Shown here: in pieces, positions 16,667-25,094 of the stretch
How positions within the stretch are numbered: the first letter of the stretch is position 1
Layout of the letters: each line of letters opens with the position of its first letter
Assembly: GCA_020634565.1 (NCBI GenBank)
Contig: JACKBN010000002.1
Location: 1 to 64,000 of the forward strand
Reading direction: 5' to 3'
DNA length: 64,000 nucleotides
Origin: Ardenticatenaceae bacterium
GTDB lineage: Bacteria; Chloroflexota; Anaerolineae; Promineifilales; Promineifilaceae
Made by a program: the position numbers and the translations under genes
Notes under the pieces: generated by a model
The model's database searches: none
What the model saw: the letters and a program-made list of their open reading frames with translations, nothing else
Told to the model about the DNA's origin: nothing

Positions 16667-17932
16667 ATGGTAAATACCCTAAACTCTAATAATTACGCTC
16701 AGAGAATTAGCCGCACGCCGTGGCGCTTGTTTGCCATTGGTGTGGTAGCGGCGCTGACGGTGGTAGCCATTCTGATGGTGGCCTTAATGCGGGCACCGCT
16801 TCAGGAAATCACCACGCTGATGTATTGGCTGAGCATTTCGTCGCTGCTCTCTTTGGTGGTGGGCTACATCCTGTACCGGCGCGGCCTGACGCGCTCGCCT
16901 TCGTTGACGCTGACGCTGGTGCTAACCTATGGTTGGGCGGCCATTGTCATTTTGGTCAACGTCTGGATTATGTCTGAGCGCATGTTCCTGAATGATGAAC
17001 ATGATCTTATTTTGAGCGGGGTGCTGCTGCTGTTTGCGGCCATCATTGCCACCACGTTTGGTATTTTTGTGGCGGCTAGCGTAACGGATGGATTGCGTTT
17101 GTTGGCGCGGACGGCGCAGCAAATTGCCGAAGGGCATCTGGAAGCGCGGGTACCTATTTCTGGCCGGGATGAGGTGGCGATGGTGGGGCAAACGTTCAAC
17201 CAGATGGCTACCCAATTGCAGCAGGCGGCGCAGGAGCGTGAGGAATTGGAGCAGATGCGCAAGGACCTCATTGCCTGGACGTCTCACGATTTGCGCACAC
17301 CGCTCACCAGCATCCGGGCCATGATCGAGGCGCTGCATGATGGCGTGGTGGATGATCCGGCGACGGTGCGGCGTTATTACAGCACCATCCGCAGCGACAT
17401 TATTGCCTTTAACGACATCATTGATGATTTGTTTGAGCTGGCCCAGCTGGATGCGGGCGGCCTGACGCTGGATATGGCGCGCCATGCGCTGGCGGATCTG
17501 GTTTCTGATACGCTGGAAAGTTTTGAGGTAATTGCGCAGGATCAGGAAATCAGTTTGCGGGGCGAAGTGGCTCAGGATTTGGGGCTGGTGTGGATGTGTG
17601 CGCCCAAGATTGGCCGGGTGTTGTCTAATTTGGTGAGCAATGCGCTGCGCTATACGCCTGCCGGGGGCACGGTGCAGGTAACGGCCGTTCGCCACCCCAA
17701 TGAAGTTGTGGTTACTGTTCAGGATTCCGGCTCTGGTTTTGCGCCCGAAGATTTGGGCCGCGTGTTTGAGCAGTTTTACCGGGGCGAGCAGGCGCGCAGC
17801 CGGACGTCGGGCAGCGGAGCGGGGCTGGGGTTGGCCATTGCTCAGGGAATTGTGACGGCGCACAACGGCCGTATTTGGGCCGAAAACGCGCCGGAAGGTG
17901 GGGCGATTGTCGGCTTTAGCCTGCCCAATTAG
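16667..17932 (+). CDS. Membrane sensor histidine kinase
   Basis: This 421-residue kinase has four hydrophobic segments in the first 140 residues, a HAMP domain (about 140-190), the dimerisation/phospho-acceptor segment SHDLRTPLTSI with His near 206, and a full ATPase domain (NLVSNALRYTP, DSGSGF, GLGLAIA). An in-frame start at 16637 would overlap the regulator by 26 bases; the ATG at 16667 just after the regulator stop is preferred. The two form a coupled two-component system. The signal is not evident from the sequence. Confidence 0.92.
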   Translation: MVNTLNSNNYAQRISRTPWRLFAIGVVAALTVVAILMVALMRAPLQEITTLMYWLSISSLLSLVVGYILYRRGLTRSPSLTLTLVLTYGWAAIVILVNVWIMSERMFLNDEHDLILSGVLLLFAAIIATTFGIFVAASVTDGLRLLARTAQQIAEGHLEARVPISGRDEVAMVGQTFNQMATQLQQAAQEREELEQMRKDLIAWTSHDLRTPLTSIRAMIEALHDGVVDDPATVRRYYSTIRSDIIAFNDIIDDLFELAQLDAGGLTLDMARHALADLVSDTLESFEVIAQDQEISLRGEVAQDLGLVWMCAPKIGRVLSNLVSNALRYTPAGGTVQVTAVRHPNEVVVTVQDSGSGFAPEDLGRVFEQFYRGEQARSRTSGSGAGLGLAIAQGIVTAHNGRIWAENAPEGGAIVGFSLPN

Positions 17933-17997
17933 GCGTGAGTCTCAGCTTTGTAACAACAGTTACGTAAACGGCCGTTTGACCATGCTATCATCCCCAC

Positions 17998-18255
17998 ATG
18001 AAACACACCCTCACTGTTTACCTTTCTGATGACTGCTGGAGCTGCGAGGAAACGCACCGCATTTTAGATGAGGTAACGCCCCAATTTCCGAATTTGCTGC
18101 TGCGGCGGATTGATACCCGGCAGGAGCCTTTGCCAGAAGGTGTTTTTGCTATTCCCACCTACTTGTTGGATGGCAAGGTGATCTCTTTAGGTAATCCAAC
18201 GCGGGCCGCGTTGCAAAAACGGTTGGCTGCCTTGTTTAGACTGGAGGGTGGGTAA
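17998..18255 (+). CDS. Glutaredoxin/thioredoxin-like small protein
   Basis: This 85-residue protein has a CWSC redox motif (Cys13, Cys16) after the first strand, and the cis-proline VFAIPTYLLDG later, the two marks of a minimal thioredoxin fold. It lacks a signal peptide and so is cytosolic. It has no clear ribosome site. It lies just ahead of a Crp/Fnr-type regulator, and a link to redox sensing is possible but unproven. One ACGGCCGT copy flanks it on each side. Confidence 0.75.
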   Translation: MKHTLTVYLSDDCWSCEETHRILDEVTPQFPNLLLRRIDTRQEPLPEGVFAIPTYLLDGKVISLGNPTRAALQKRLAALFRLEGG

Positions 18256-18314
18256 GAACGGCCGTTTTCAAGCCATCTGTATACCAAGCAGATTTTTGAA
18301 GAGGCCAAAATCTT

Positions 18315-18998
18315 ATGCTCCAAACAAACAGCGTAAAAGTTGATTATCTTTCCAGCATTCAGGTCTTTCGCGACCTGACTCCCAACGAATTAATGCAAAT
18401 GGATCGGCAGGTAACGATGTCTACTTGCCAGCCTGGCAAGATTTTTTACATGCCAGAAGACAGCGGCGAAGTGCTCTTTTTGCTCAAAAAGGGGCGCGTT
18501 CAGCTGTATCGCATTGCGCCCAACGGCAAAAAATTGGTGGTGGCCACGCTGGGGGCCGGAGCCATCTTTGGCGAAATGTCGCTGGTGGGTCAGGGAATGC
18601 ACAATACCTTTGCCGAATCGGTGGATGAATGTGTGCTGTGCGTGATGAGCCGGTCTGATGTAGAGCGACTCATTCAGGAAAAGCCAGAGGTCGCCTTTCG
18701 CTTTGTTGAGGCGCTGGGGCAGCGTTTAACGCAGTTGGAGGAGCGACTGGAGGATATCGCTTTTAAGAGCATTGCTTCACGGCTGGCATTGCTGCTGCTA
18801 AAGCTAAATGAGGAGCAGGGTGGGCGGCAAACGGTGACAGGCTACACCCATCAGGATTTTAGCGAGATGTTGGGCACTTACCGGGAGACTGTGACGCAAA
18901 CGCTGAATGATTTGAAGGCCGAAAGATTGGTTGGGATTGCGCGCAAGCAGGTTACGCTGTTAAACATGCGACGCCTCCGTCAACTCGCAGATTCCTGA
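18315..18998 (+). CDS. Crp/Fnr-family transcriptional regulator
   Basis: This 227-residue protein has an N-terminal cyclic-nucleotide-binding-type beta barrel (FGEMSLVGQG at the phosphate-binding cassette) and a C-terminal winged helix with the recognition region YTHQDFSEMLGTYRETVTQTL. There is no N-terminal Fnr cysteine cluster, and the cassette lacks the full cAMP-binding Arg-Ser pair, so the ligand is unknown. Confidence 0.88.
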   Translation: MLQTNSVKVDYLSSIQVFRDLTPNELMQMDRQVTMSTCQPGKIFYMPEDSGEVLFLLKKGRVQLYRIAPNGKKLVVATLGAGAIFGEMSLVGQGMHNTFAESVDECVLCVMSRSDVERLIQEKPEVAFRFVEALGQRLTQLEERLEDIAFKSIASRLALLLLKLNEEQGGRQTVTGYTHQDFSEMLGTYRETVTQTLNDLKAERLVGIARKQVTLLNMRRLRQLADS

Positions 18999-19011
18999 TC
19001 TGAATGAAAAA

Positions 19012-19075
19012 AGACGCTGCTAAACCCCGCTGCCCCAGATTTTTATCCGGCGCTTAGCGGTGTTCAGCAGCGTCT
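19012..19075. terminator. Long hairpin between convergent genes
   Basis: Outer arms AGACGCTGCT and AGCAGCGTCT, and inner arms ACCCCGCT/AGCGGTGT with one mismatch, fold into an extended stem. It lies between the Crp-like gene and the PH-domain gene and could terminate both. A short stretch of ACTGACTACTGACTAC words (family E like) follows at 19083-19110. Confidence 0.55.
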
Positions 19076-19111
19076 CCTGCAATTTACTGGTTACCGATTA
19101 CTGACTACTGA

Positions 19112-19663
19112 CTACATCTCTTCGCGGTAGCTAAAGTTGTGCCGCTTGCGAGCTTCCAGCACGGCGCGGCGCAAAATTTCATAGACGCCGTTGGGGTCTT
19201 GCACGTTGCGCAGCACAATTTCTGGGTGGCTGGGATCGTGGCTGCGCACGGTGATGTCGCCAATTTTTAGGACGCGCTCGCCAAAGGTTTGACTGTGGTC
19301 AATGTCTTGTATGCGGATAAGCTCGACATTTTCATGCGCCTTGCCCAGCAAACCAGAGGTGATTTTGATGCGCTCATTGGTGATGGTGTAGTCCATGACT
19401 AACGAGAGAAACGGCCGTCCTTGCCACAAGATGCTTTCCTTAAATTCATCGTTGTCATCGTCATCTTCAAGGGTATCGCTGGACAAGCTTTCCAGTTTTG
19501 AGGCATCCAGTTCGCTGTCAATCTCTAACAGGGCAGATTCAGTCACCAGATCCACAAAAGATTCCAAGGTTTCTTTGTCCAGTGCTGAAAGGTCTAAGTT
19601 TGCTTGAGCAACCGATTGCCAAACACGCGCCTTGATTCGAGCTTGTGCTTCCTTAATGGTCAT
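19112..19663 (-). CDS. PH-domain (bPH2-like) protein
   Basis: This 183-residue protein has a helical, acidic N-terminal half ending in a run of Asp/Glu (about residues 65-75). A C-terminal bacterial pleckstrin-homology-type domain follows: ILWQGRP, YTITNERIKITSGLL, and VELIRIQDIDHSQ with ILKIGDITV. The family is usually found in membrane-associated YdbS-like proteins, but no membrane segment is present here. GGGAG lies well placed ahead of the ATG. Confidence 0.7.
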   Translation of the reverse strand: MTIKEAQARIKARVWQSVAQANLDLSALDKETLESFVDLVTESALLEIDSELDASKLESLSSDTLEDDDDNDEFKESILWQGRPFLSLVMDYTITNERIKITSGLLGKAHENVELIRIQDIDHSQTFGERVLKIGDITVRSHDPSHPEIVLRNVQDPNGVYEILRRAVLEARKRHNFSYREEM

Positions 19664-19864
19664 TGAGTTTTCTCCCTAAATTTTGAAATCAGCTTATTTT
19701 GCTAACAAAAAATTAACAAAATGGTTGTAGCATAGTCGCCGTCTGGTTGTCAAATAAGTGAACGGCCGTTACAATAAAAATTCGGTCTTTTGACCAACAG
19801 AAATTATCTTTTGAAGAGGTGGGGAAACGGCCGTTTCCCCAGAGAACTCGCTGGAAAGTAGAAA

Positions 19865-20251
19865 ATGCCAACATATACGTATCGATGCAACAATTGTGAC
19901 TACCAATTTGATATCAAGCAGCGCATGGCAGATGATCCGCTGACGGATTGCCCGGAATGCGACGCAGAAAATTCTTTGCGCAAAGTGCTCAATTCTGTAG
20001 GGATTGTGTTTAAGGGGAGCGGCTTCTACGTGACAGACAGCCGGGGTAAATCGAGCACCGCTGTACCCCCAGCTAACGGCAAGGCCAGCGAGAATGGAAC
20101 CAGCGCCAACGGAGCCAGCGCGAATGGCTCCTCGGCACCAAAAGAAGCTGAATCTACCTCTACCTCTGCTTCCACCTCTACGAGCAGCAGCAAGGCTGAC
20201 AGTTCGGCCAATGGTTCTGGTAAGGGGAAGAGTGAGAAAACGGCCGTTTAG
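19865..20251 (+). CDS. FmdB-family zinc-ribbon protein
   Basis: This 128-residue protein opens with MPTYTYRCNNCDYQF and a second CPEC pair (about residues 34-37), the FmdB zinc ribbon. After residue 60 it is a low-complexity tail rich in Ala, Ser, Asn, Gly, Thr and Lys. Members are proposed regulators of amidase/formamidase genes, but the role is poorly defined. The final codons are made of an ACGGCCGT copy (Lys-Thr-Ala-Val). Confidence 0.82.
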   Translation: MPTYTYRCNNCDYQFDIKQRMADDPLTDCPECDAENSLRKVLNSVGIVFKGSGFYVTDSRGKSSTAVPPANGKASENGTSANGASANGSSAPKEAESTSTSASTSTSSSKADSSANGSGKGKSEKTAV

Positions 20252-20278
20252 CCGCTCACCGACAATCTAACGAGAAAC

Positions 20279-20307
20279 AAAAAGACCCGCCATGAGCGGG
20301 TCTTTTG
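20279..20307. terminator. Bidirectional Rho-independent terminator
   Basis: AAAAGACCCGC and GCGGGTCTTTT form an 11-bp perfect stem around CATGA, with T runs on both strands. It separates the convergent fmdB-like and 20331-20633 genes. Confidence 0.9.
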
Positions 20308-20330
20308 CATTTGTGTGGAAAAACGACGGC

Positions 20331-20633
20331 TTAAATCTGGAAGCCACCTGTGGCGGAAATCACCTTCTGGCTGAAATTTTCTACAAACTGCTGTAGTTTG
20401 TCGTTAAGCTGGTCCCAGCCGGGGCTGGTCAGGGCGGCCTGCATTTTATCTGTGTTTTCCGCAATGCCGCTGGCCAGCTTTTGTTCGCAATCACCGTACT
20501 GCGTGTACCAAACTTGAATATCGCTAATGCCTAGCTTGTTTAGACCTGGAATAAATTCGTGAACCAGGAACTCAAAATATTCAGATTCTGTTTCGGGACG
20601 AACGTCCCAGCGCATGAGAAGTTTTGCAGCCAT
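20331..20633 (-). CDS. Conserved-looking small protein of unknown function
   Basis: This 100-residue soluble protein starts with AKLLMRWDVRPETESEYFEF, which resembles a ferredoxin-like (antibiotic monooxygenase/NIPSNAP type) first strand and helix, followed by amphipathic helices. I do not recognise a family with confidence. It lies 8 bases after the MBL-fold gene and should be in the same transcript. Confidence 0.6.
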   Translation of the reverse strand: MAAKLLMRWDVRPETESEYFEFLVHEFIPGLNKLGISDIQVWYTQYGDCEQKLASGIAENTDKMQAALTSPGWDQLNDKLQQFVENFSQKVISATGGFQI

Positions 20634-20641
20634 AAGTCTCT

Positions 20642-21268
20642 CTAAAATTTCGGTGTGAGGATGACGGTTTCAGTTTCTTCGGGCAAATTGGTGAGTGAAA
20701 TTTTTAAACTGTCCTCTTCAGTGGGGTCTGTAACCCCCATTTCTTTCAGGAAGCGGTCCAACTCGTCTAGTTCCAAATTGATGTCGGGCAGTTTGTAATG
20801 CATGGGCACCACAATGTTGGGCTCCAGCATGGAAACCAGCTCGGACGCCTGCGCGGCATTGAGGCTGTTTCCGCCGCCAACGGGCAGCAACAGAACGTTG
20901 ACTTCTTCCAATGCTTCCAGTTCCGTTTGGGAAGGCACTTTGTCCAGATCGCCTAAGTGAGCCACTTTCAGCCCGTCATAATCAAAAAGGAAAATGACGT
21001 TGTTGGCCTTGGCTGAGCTTTTGGTGACGATGCCGGTAATAAACACGTTACCAATTTCGTATTCACCGGGGCCATCCAGGGTGTGTTGCATCCCGCTAAC
21101 GGCCGACACATAATTGTGCCCAGGCGCGTCGTGGCTAACGGTGACGACATCTGCCTTGAGTTTAAGGGCGGGCAGGCCCGTCTTGCCATTGTAGGGATCG
21201 GTTATCACAGACGCATGTTTGCGTTCGTTTAATCGAAAGCAGCTTAATCCATACCAAGTTAGTTCCAT
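20642..21268 (-). CDS. MBL-fold metal-dependent hydrolase-like protein
   Basis: This 208-residue protein follows the beta-lactamase_B_3/UPF0173 plan: MELTWYGLSCFRL strand, VSHDAPGHN in place of HxHxDH, HLGD, and MHYK near residue 155. The first metal motif reads SHDAPGHN, so only part of the usual histidine set is present and catalytic metal binding may differ from active enzymes. Substrate is unknown. The ATG at 21268 has AAGGAGA ahead of it. Confidence 0.75.
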   Translation of the reverse strand: MELTWYGLSCFRLNERKHASVITDPYNGKTGLPALKLKADVVTVSHDAPGHNYVSAVSGMQHTLDGPGEYEIGNVFITGIVTKSSAKANNVIFLFDYDGLKVAHLGDLDKVPSQTELEALEEVNVLLLPVGGGNSLNAAQASELVSMLEPNIVVPMHYKLPDINLELDELDRFLKEMGVTDPTEEDSLKISLTNLPEETETVILTPKF

Positions 21269-21323
21269 AAAAAATGTTCTCCTTGCAGACCGTAATTATA
21301 CCTGATAATTGGCTAAGCGGATA

Positions 21324-22100
21324 ATGAGTCAACCCAAAAACAAGTCTAAATTTCGATTGTTGGAGATGAATGGCGGCGAGGTGCGGGGCGAACGGCCGTT
21401 TGCCAACAACCCTTTCCAACTCTACCTGCCTATTTGCCCTGTTGGCTACACCGACGCCCAAATTGACGACTGTGTGGGGTCGCGCAAGGTGTATCCGTGG
21501 CGGCCTGGCACAACGCTTGCTCTGCGGGCGCGCTTTTCGCATGAGGCGAATGAACTGGTGGGCACGGCGGGCTTTGGCTTTTGGAATGCCCCTTTTGGCG
21601 ATCCCAGTAAGCCGGTGCCTACTTTACCGCAGGCAGCCTGGTTCTTCTTTGGCTCGCCGCCCAACGATTTGCCGCTGGCGCCAAACGGGCCGGGGCAAGG
21701 CTGGTTTGGCGCCACGCTAGACGCAACTACCTGGCGGGCCCTGCGGATTGCGCCGCTGGCCCCGGCGGTGCTGCTGCTGAACCAGTTGGCCCCGCTGCGC
21801 CGCAAAATCTGGCCGTGGGTGCAAAAGCAGCTGCAAATTTCCTTCCAGCCCATCGCGCCAAGTATGACGGATTGGCACGATTACAAGCTGGTTTGGCGTA
21901 AAAATGGCTGCCAATTTTGGGTGGACGGCCGTCTCATTCACCAAACGCCGTTCAGCCCGCGCGGGCCGCTGGGGTTTGTCTGCTGGATTGATAATCAGTA
22001 TATGGTGGCCACGAGTAACGGCCGTTTCCGCTGGGGCACAATTCCCGTCACTTCTCCCCAATTTCTAGAAATAGACAATCTCCAAATTGAGGCAATTTAG
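21324..22100 (+). CDS. Jelly-roll (GH16/concanavalin-like) domain protein of unknown role
   Basis: This 258-residue protein carries sequence typical of laminarinase/lectin-like folds: ARFSHEANELVGTAGFGFWN in the first half and WHDYKLVWRKNGCQFWVDG with GFVCWIDNQ in the second. The catalytic ExDxxE of GH16 was not found, so it is unlikely to be an active glycosidase. No signal peptide is seen. A TTG start 15 bases upstream is possible. Confidence 0.6.
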   Translation: MSQPKNKSKFRLLEMNGGEVRGERPFANNPFQLYLPICPVGYTDAQIDDCVGSRKVYPWRPGTTLALRARFSHEANELVGTAGFGFWNAPFGDPSKPVPTLPQAAWFFFGSPPNDLPLAPNGPGQGWFGATLDATTWRALRIAPLAPAVLLLNQLAPLRRKIWPWVQKQLQISFQPIAPSMTDWHDYKLVWRKNGCQFWVDGRLIHQTPFSPRGPLGFVCWIDNQYMVATSNGRFRWGTIPVTSPQFLEIDNLQIEAI

Positions 22101-22173
22101 CAGGACGCTGATGAACGCAGATTGACGCGGATTAGAAGAAAAATCGGCGTCATCAGCGTTAATCTGCGTCCTA
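22101..22173. repeat. Family A repeat copy
   Basis: GGACGCTGATGAACGCAG on the left and CAGCGTTAATCTGCGTCC on the right form a clear inverted repeat in the 70-base gap between convergent genes. Its right end supplies the stop codon of the kinase-MazG gene. Confidence 0.75.
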
Positions 22174-23196
22174 TTCTTGACTTGGTAGGGTGCGCTCTTT
22201 GGGCCAGGTACGGCCGATATTGGTTTGCATCTTCTCCAGGTACGCTTTTTCCAGGTCGATGCCGGCATAGTTGGCGATCTTGAGCGTATAGGCTAGCAAA
22301 TCGGCCAGTTCGCTGCGCAGCTTGGGCCGGTGCTTGTCCAGGGCCAGTTGATGAGCTTCGTCAGGCGTACGGCCGTTGCCAACCAACTGCTTTGTCTCTC
22401 CCCAAATTTTCACCAGTTCGCTGGCAACTTCGCCCACTTCTTCGGTGAGCAGAATGTAGTTAAAGAAGAGATCCGGATCAAAGTTTTTGGCCGTGTCTAG
22501 CTGACGGTGGAAGGTTTGAAAGTCGGGTAAACGGCCGTTTTGCAGCAGTTTCAGGGGCGTATCAGCCGGAGGGCTGCTGGGGCCTTGGGCATCGAGGGCT
22601 TGCTGAATGAGCGTGGCCACATGGTTCAGATCATCTGGGTCAGAGAGGTAGTCGAGGCTGTTGACGTTGATGGTGAGAACGGCCGTATCCTGCACATTGC
22701 TCAACCACGCTTCGTAAGCCGACGCCAGCTTGCGGATGTATTCGGGGTCCATGTCCCGCTCATACGGCCGATCACGCAGGGCGATGCGGCGCATGATCAC
22801 TTCATGGTCAGCTTGCAGGTAGACAATCAGATCTGGTTTGGGGATTTTTTCACCGAGGGCGGCGTGCACACGGCCGTACATCGCCAACTCGTCATCCTTC
22901 AGATTGAGCCAGGCAAACAGCTCATCTTTGGCAAACGTGTAATCGGCAATGAGCATGCCCTGCCGCAAGGCGTTGGGTACAGCTTCATGCTGCTGATGGT
23001 AGCGGCTCAGCAGGAAAAATAGCTGCGTCTGAAACGCCAGGCTCTCTCGATCTTTGTAAAAACCGGCCAAAAATGGATTTTCTTCAAACACTTCTAGCAG
23101 CACGGCGGCGTTTTCAAACTTGTTTTGCAGCAGGCGGGTCAACGTGGTTTTGCCCACGCCAATGACGCCTTCAATGGCAACGAATTTTTGGTTCAT
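22171..23196 (-). CDS. Deoxynucleoside kinase fused to a MazG-like nucleotide pyrophosphohydrolase
   Basis: This 341-residue protein has a P-loop kinase of the dNK/dGK-dAK family in residues 1-205 (GVIGVGKTTL at 10-19, DYTFAKDELF, RDRPYERDM lid). After a linker, a MazG-like all-alpha domain follows at about 230-330, with the ExxE...ExxD metal pattern in LTEEVGEVASELVKIWGE and SELADLLAYTLKIA. The kinase makes dNMPs from salvaged deoxynucleosides, whereas MazG-type domains hydrolyse (d)NTPs to the monophosphate. One chain therefore joins opposite ends of dNTP control. Confidence 0.85.
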   Translation of the reverse strand: MNQKFVAIEGVIGVGKTTLTRLLQNKFENAAVLLEVFEENPFLAGFYKDRESLAFQTQLFFLLSRYHQQHEAVPNALRQGMLIADYTFAKDELFAWLNLKDDELAMYGRVHAALGEKIPKPDLIVYLQADHEVIMRRIALRDRPYERDMDPEYIRKLASAYEAWLSNVQDTAVLTINVNSLDYLSDPDDLNHVATLIQQALDAQGPSSPPADTPLKLLQNGRLPDFQTFHRQLDTAKNFDPDLFFNYILLTEEVGEVASELVKIWGETKQLVGNGRTPDEAHQLALDKHRPKLRSELADLLAYTLKIANYAGIDLEKAYLEKMQTNIGRTWPKERTLPSQE

Positions 23197-23272
23197 GTTT
23201 TAGTCCAATGCTTATGGAGATATGGGCGTAAAAAGTGAAAAGTCGTAATTGAAATTCTACTTTTTGTCACTT

Positions 23273-24061
23273 TTAACTGGCTTTCTCTCGTTTTTCAATG
23301 TCAGCCCGAAGCAGCGCAACTTGCTCCGGCTTGTCGGCATCCATAGCAATTTCTGCGTTGGGGTTGAGCAGCACGGAACACGGCCGTCCGGTAATGCGTA
23401 AGGCGGCTTGTTCAATGTCGGCAAAGCTGAGCTGCCGCAGCAGAAATTTGAACAAAAAGCGAAAACCAACCACACGCGCCAGCTGCCACGCGTGCTTGCG
23501 GGCATTGGTTAATGCTTCCCACATGTCCTGGTTGGTGTCCGCCAGATCTGCCTGGATGAGCGTCATGTCACCCCCGGCAATCAGCCCATCTTTCAGCTTC
23601 ACGTAAGTGCGTTTGGAACCAGGAAAACGAGCTTCCAGCGTTGCTTTGTCTACAAAGTTGTAAACCATCCCTTTGTCGTACGGGGCGCAGCTGGCAATAA
23701 AATCATCCACAATTTGGGGGGTCAGGGTGGGAATATCGGCAGAGCAGAGCAGCACCAGATTGGTTTCTGGGTGCAGTTCGCGCATTTTGTCGAGGCCTGC
23801 CAGCGCATTTTTGAGCAAACTGCCGTGGTCGGTGGTGTGGTAGACGGGTTTGTGGAACTGCATCCCTAAATCGCTGCCCAATCCCACAACAACAATCTCG
23901 CCGATGCTGTGCGAATCTTGCAGAGCATCCACGACGCGTTCCAGCATGGTACGGCCGTTCATGTCCAGCAGCGCCTTGCTTTTTCCTTGAGTGAGTTCAT
24001 ACATGGGGTCGCCCGGCTGGGCTAAGCCGCCCGCCAGGATCACACAGTTGATGGTGGTCAC
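23273..24061 (-). CDS. MobA-like nucleotidyltransferase
   Basis: This 262-residue protein begins with CVILAGGLAQPGDP and KSKALLDMNGRTMLERVV, the nucleotide-binding signature of NTP-transferase (GT-A) enzymes such as MobA, IspD or CofC. CSADIPTLTP provides the metal-binding aspartate. The C-terminal third is specific and unassigned. Its start overlaps the stop of the upstream gene by four bases (ATGA), so the two are coupled. The 76-base gap after the next gene's start holds an AAAAGTGAAAAGT-type inverted repeat near 23231-23270. Confidence 0.78.
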   Translation of the reverse strand: MTTINCVILAGGLAQPGDPMYELTQGKSKALLDMNGRTMLERVVDALQDSHSIGEIVVVGLGSDLGMQFHKPVYHTTDHGSLLKNALAGLDKMRELHPETNLVLLCSADIPTLTPQIVDDFIASCAPYDKGMVYNFVDKATLEARFPGSKRTYVKLKDGLIAGGDMTLIQADLADTNQDMWEALTNARKHAWQLARVVGFRFLFKFLLRQLSFADIEQAALRITGRPCSVLLNPNAEIAMDADKPEQVALLRADIEKREKAS

Positions 24062-24981
24062 GTGGTTTCTACTGCCTCCAGATTGTGTACAGTTGGTTTC
24101 AGGTTAAGTTGGGTGAGCATCTCGCTGAGTTCGGCATCGGTGAGGGGGCGATTCTTGCCAGCAACGGCCGTTAAGGCCGCTTCCATCATGTTGGTGCCAA
24201 AGGAACGGCCGTCCAGCACCGGCGTAGTGGTAAGCACATGGGTCACACCCCGCTCTTTAAACATCTGCATATCCTTAGGCGTGGTGGTATTGGTGACAAT
24301 CACCTTGCCCGCCAGATTATCCGGCATGTGCCGCTTGATGTAATGGCAATCGCCCGCAATTACCGTGGCCCACTCATACCATTTGGTGAATTTGGGAATA
24401 ATCTTGTCCTGCTTGTCACCAGTGGGGTAAATCACGCTGATGGGGAGTTTGGTGGCAGGAGCTGCCAGCAAACCAGCAACAACCTTAAACGTGCTGAATT
24501 TGTGAATGGCAATGGGCACGCCCAGGGCAAACATCAAATCACCAAAGACCATCTCATACCCCTGCGCCACAAACGATTTGGTCATGCCAAAGCGGTCGAT
24601 GGCGGCGGTGAGCAACACGCGCCCTTGCGCGTAGCCAGCACCAAGCTCGGCAACCAGCGTTTGCGCCGCGTGGGCTTCCAGCGTGTTTTTTAGCCCGCTG
24701 CCGTCCACAATCGGGGTATGCTTCACGCCCTGGATGAGCTTGTGGGCGGCGGAGATGTTCCACGTTTTGCCGTCCATCTTCACCCACAAATCAATACCGC
24801 CAACGCCCAGCGCATCCACCTGGCCATCCAGCTCGGTGAAGAGCGCGGTGGCTTTGGCGATATCGCCGTCGGTGCCGCGTCGCTCTACGCTGACGCGTTC
24901 GCCGAGCAGCTCAACTTCTACTTTTTTGTCTCGTTCGGAACTACCTAAACTGACACTTACGGCCCGTTTCATTTTTCCCAT
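24058..24981 (-). CDS. Conserved protein of the quinate 5-dehydrogenase-like annotation group
   Basis: This 307-residue protein has the well-marked blocks KRAVSVSLGSSERDKKVEVE, TDGDI, DALGVGGIDLW, TPIVDGSGLKNTLE, GYEMVFGDLMFALG, GDCHYIKRHMP and TTTPVLDGRSFGTNMMEAAL. From memory, similar proteins are annotated quinate 5-dehydrogenase, but I know of no support for that activity, and no Rossmann glycine motif is obvious. It is coupled to the nucleotidyltransferase by a four-base overlap. An alternative start is the Met at 24972. Confidence 0.7.
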   Translation of the reverse strand: MGKMKRAVSVSLGSSERDKKVEVELLGERVSVERRGTDGDIAKATALFTELDGQVDALGVGGIDLWVKMDGKTWNISAAHKLIQGVKHTPIVDGSGLKNTLEAHAAQTLVAELGAGYAQGRVLLTAAIDRFGMTKSFVAQGYEMVFGDLMFALGVPIAIHKFSTFKVVAGLLAAPATKLPISVIYPTGDKQDKIIPKFTKWYEWATVIAGDCHYIKRHMPDNLAGKVIVTNTTTPKDMQMFKERGVTHVLTTTPVLDGRSFGTNMMEAALTAVAGKNRPLTDAELSEMLTQLNLKPTVHNLEAVETT

Positions 24982-24990
24982 CCATTATGT

Positions 24991-25060
24991 GTAAGGGCGA
25001 GGCAATCGGATGGGAGGTTTTTTATTGTGGGTAGGTTGTGGCCGATTGCCTCGCCCCTAC
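24991..25060. repeat. Inverted repeat GTAAGGGCGAGGCAATCGG / CCGATTGCCTCGCCCCTAC
   Basis: Nearly perfect 19-base arms separated by 32 bases, in the 113-base gap between the 24058-24981 gene and the subtilase gene. The word GTAGGGGCGAGGCAATCGG is typical of dispersed repeats in Chloroflexota. It may also serve as a stop for the subtilase-side transcription. Confidence 0.75.
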
Positions 25061-25094
25061 CAAATTTTTCTCTTCCAGACGGGATTTTACCGGA

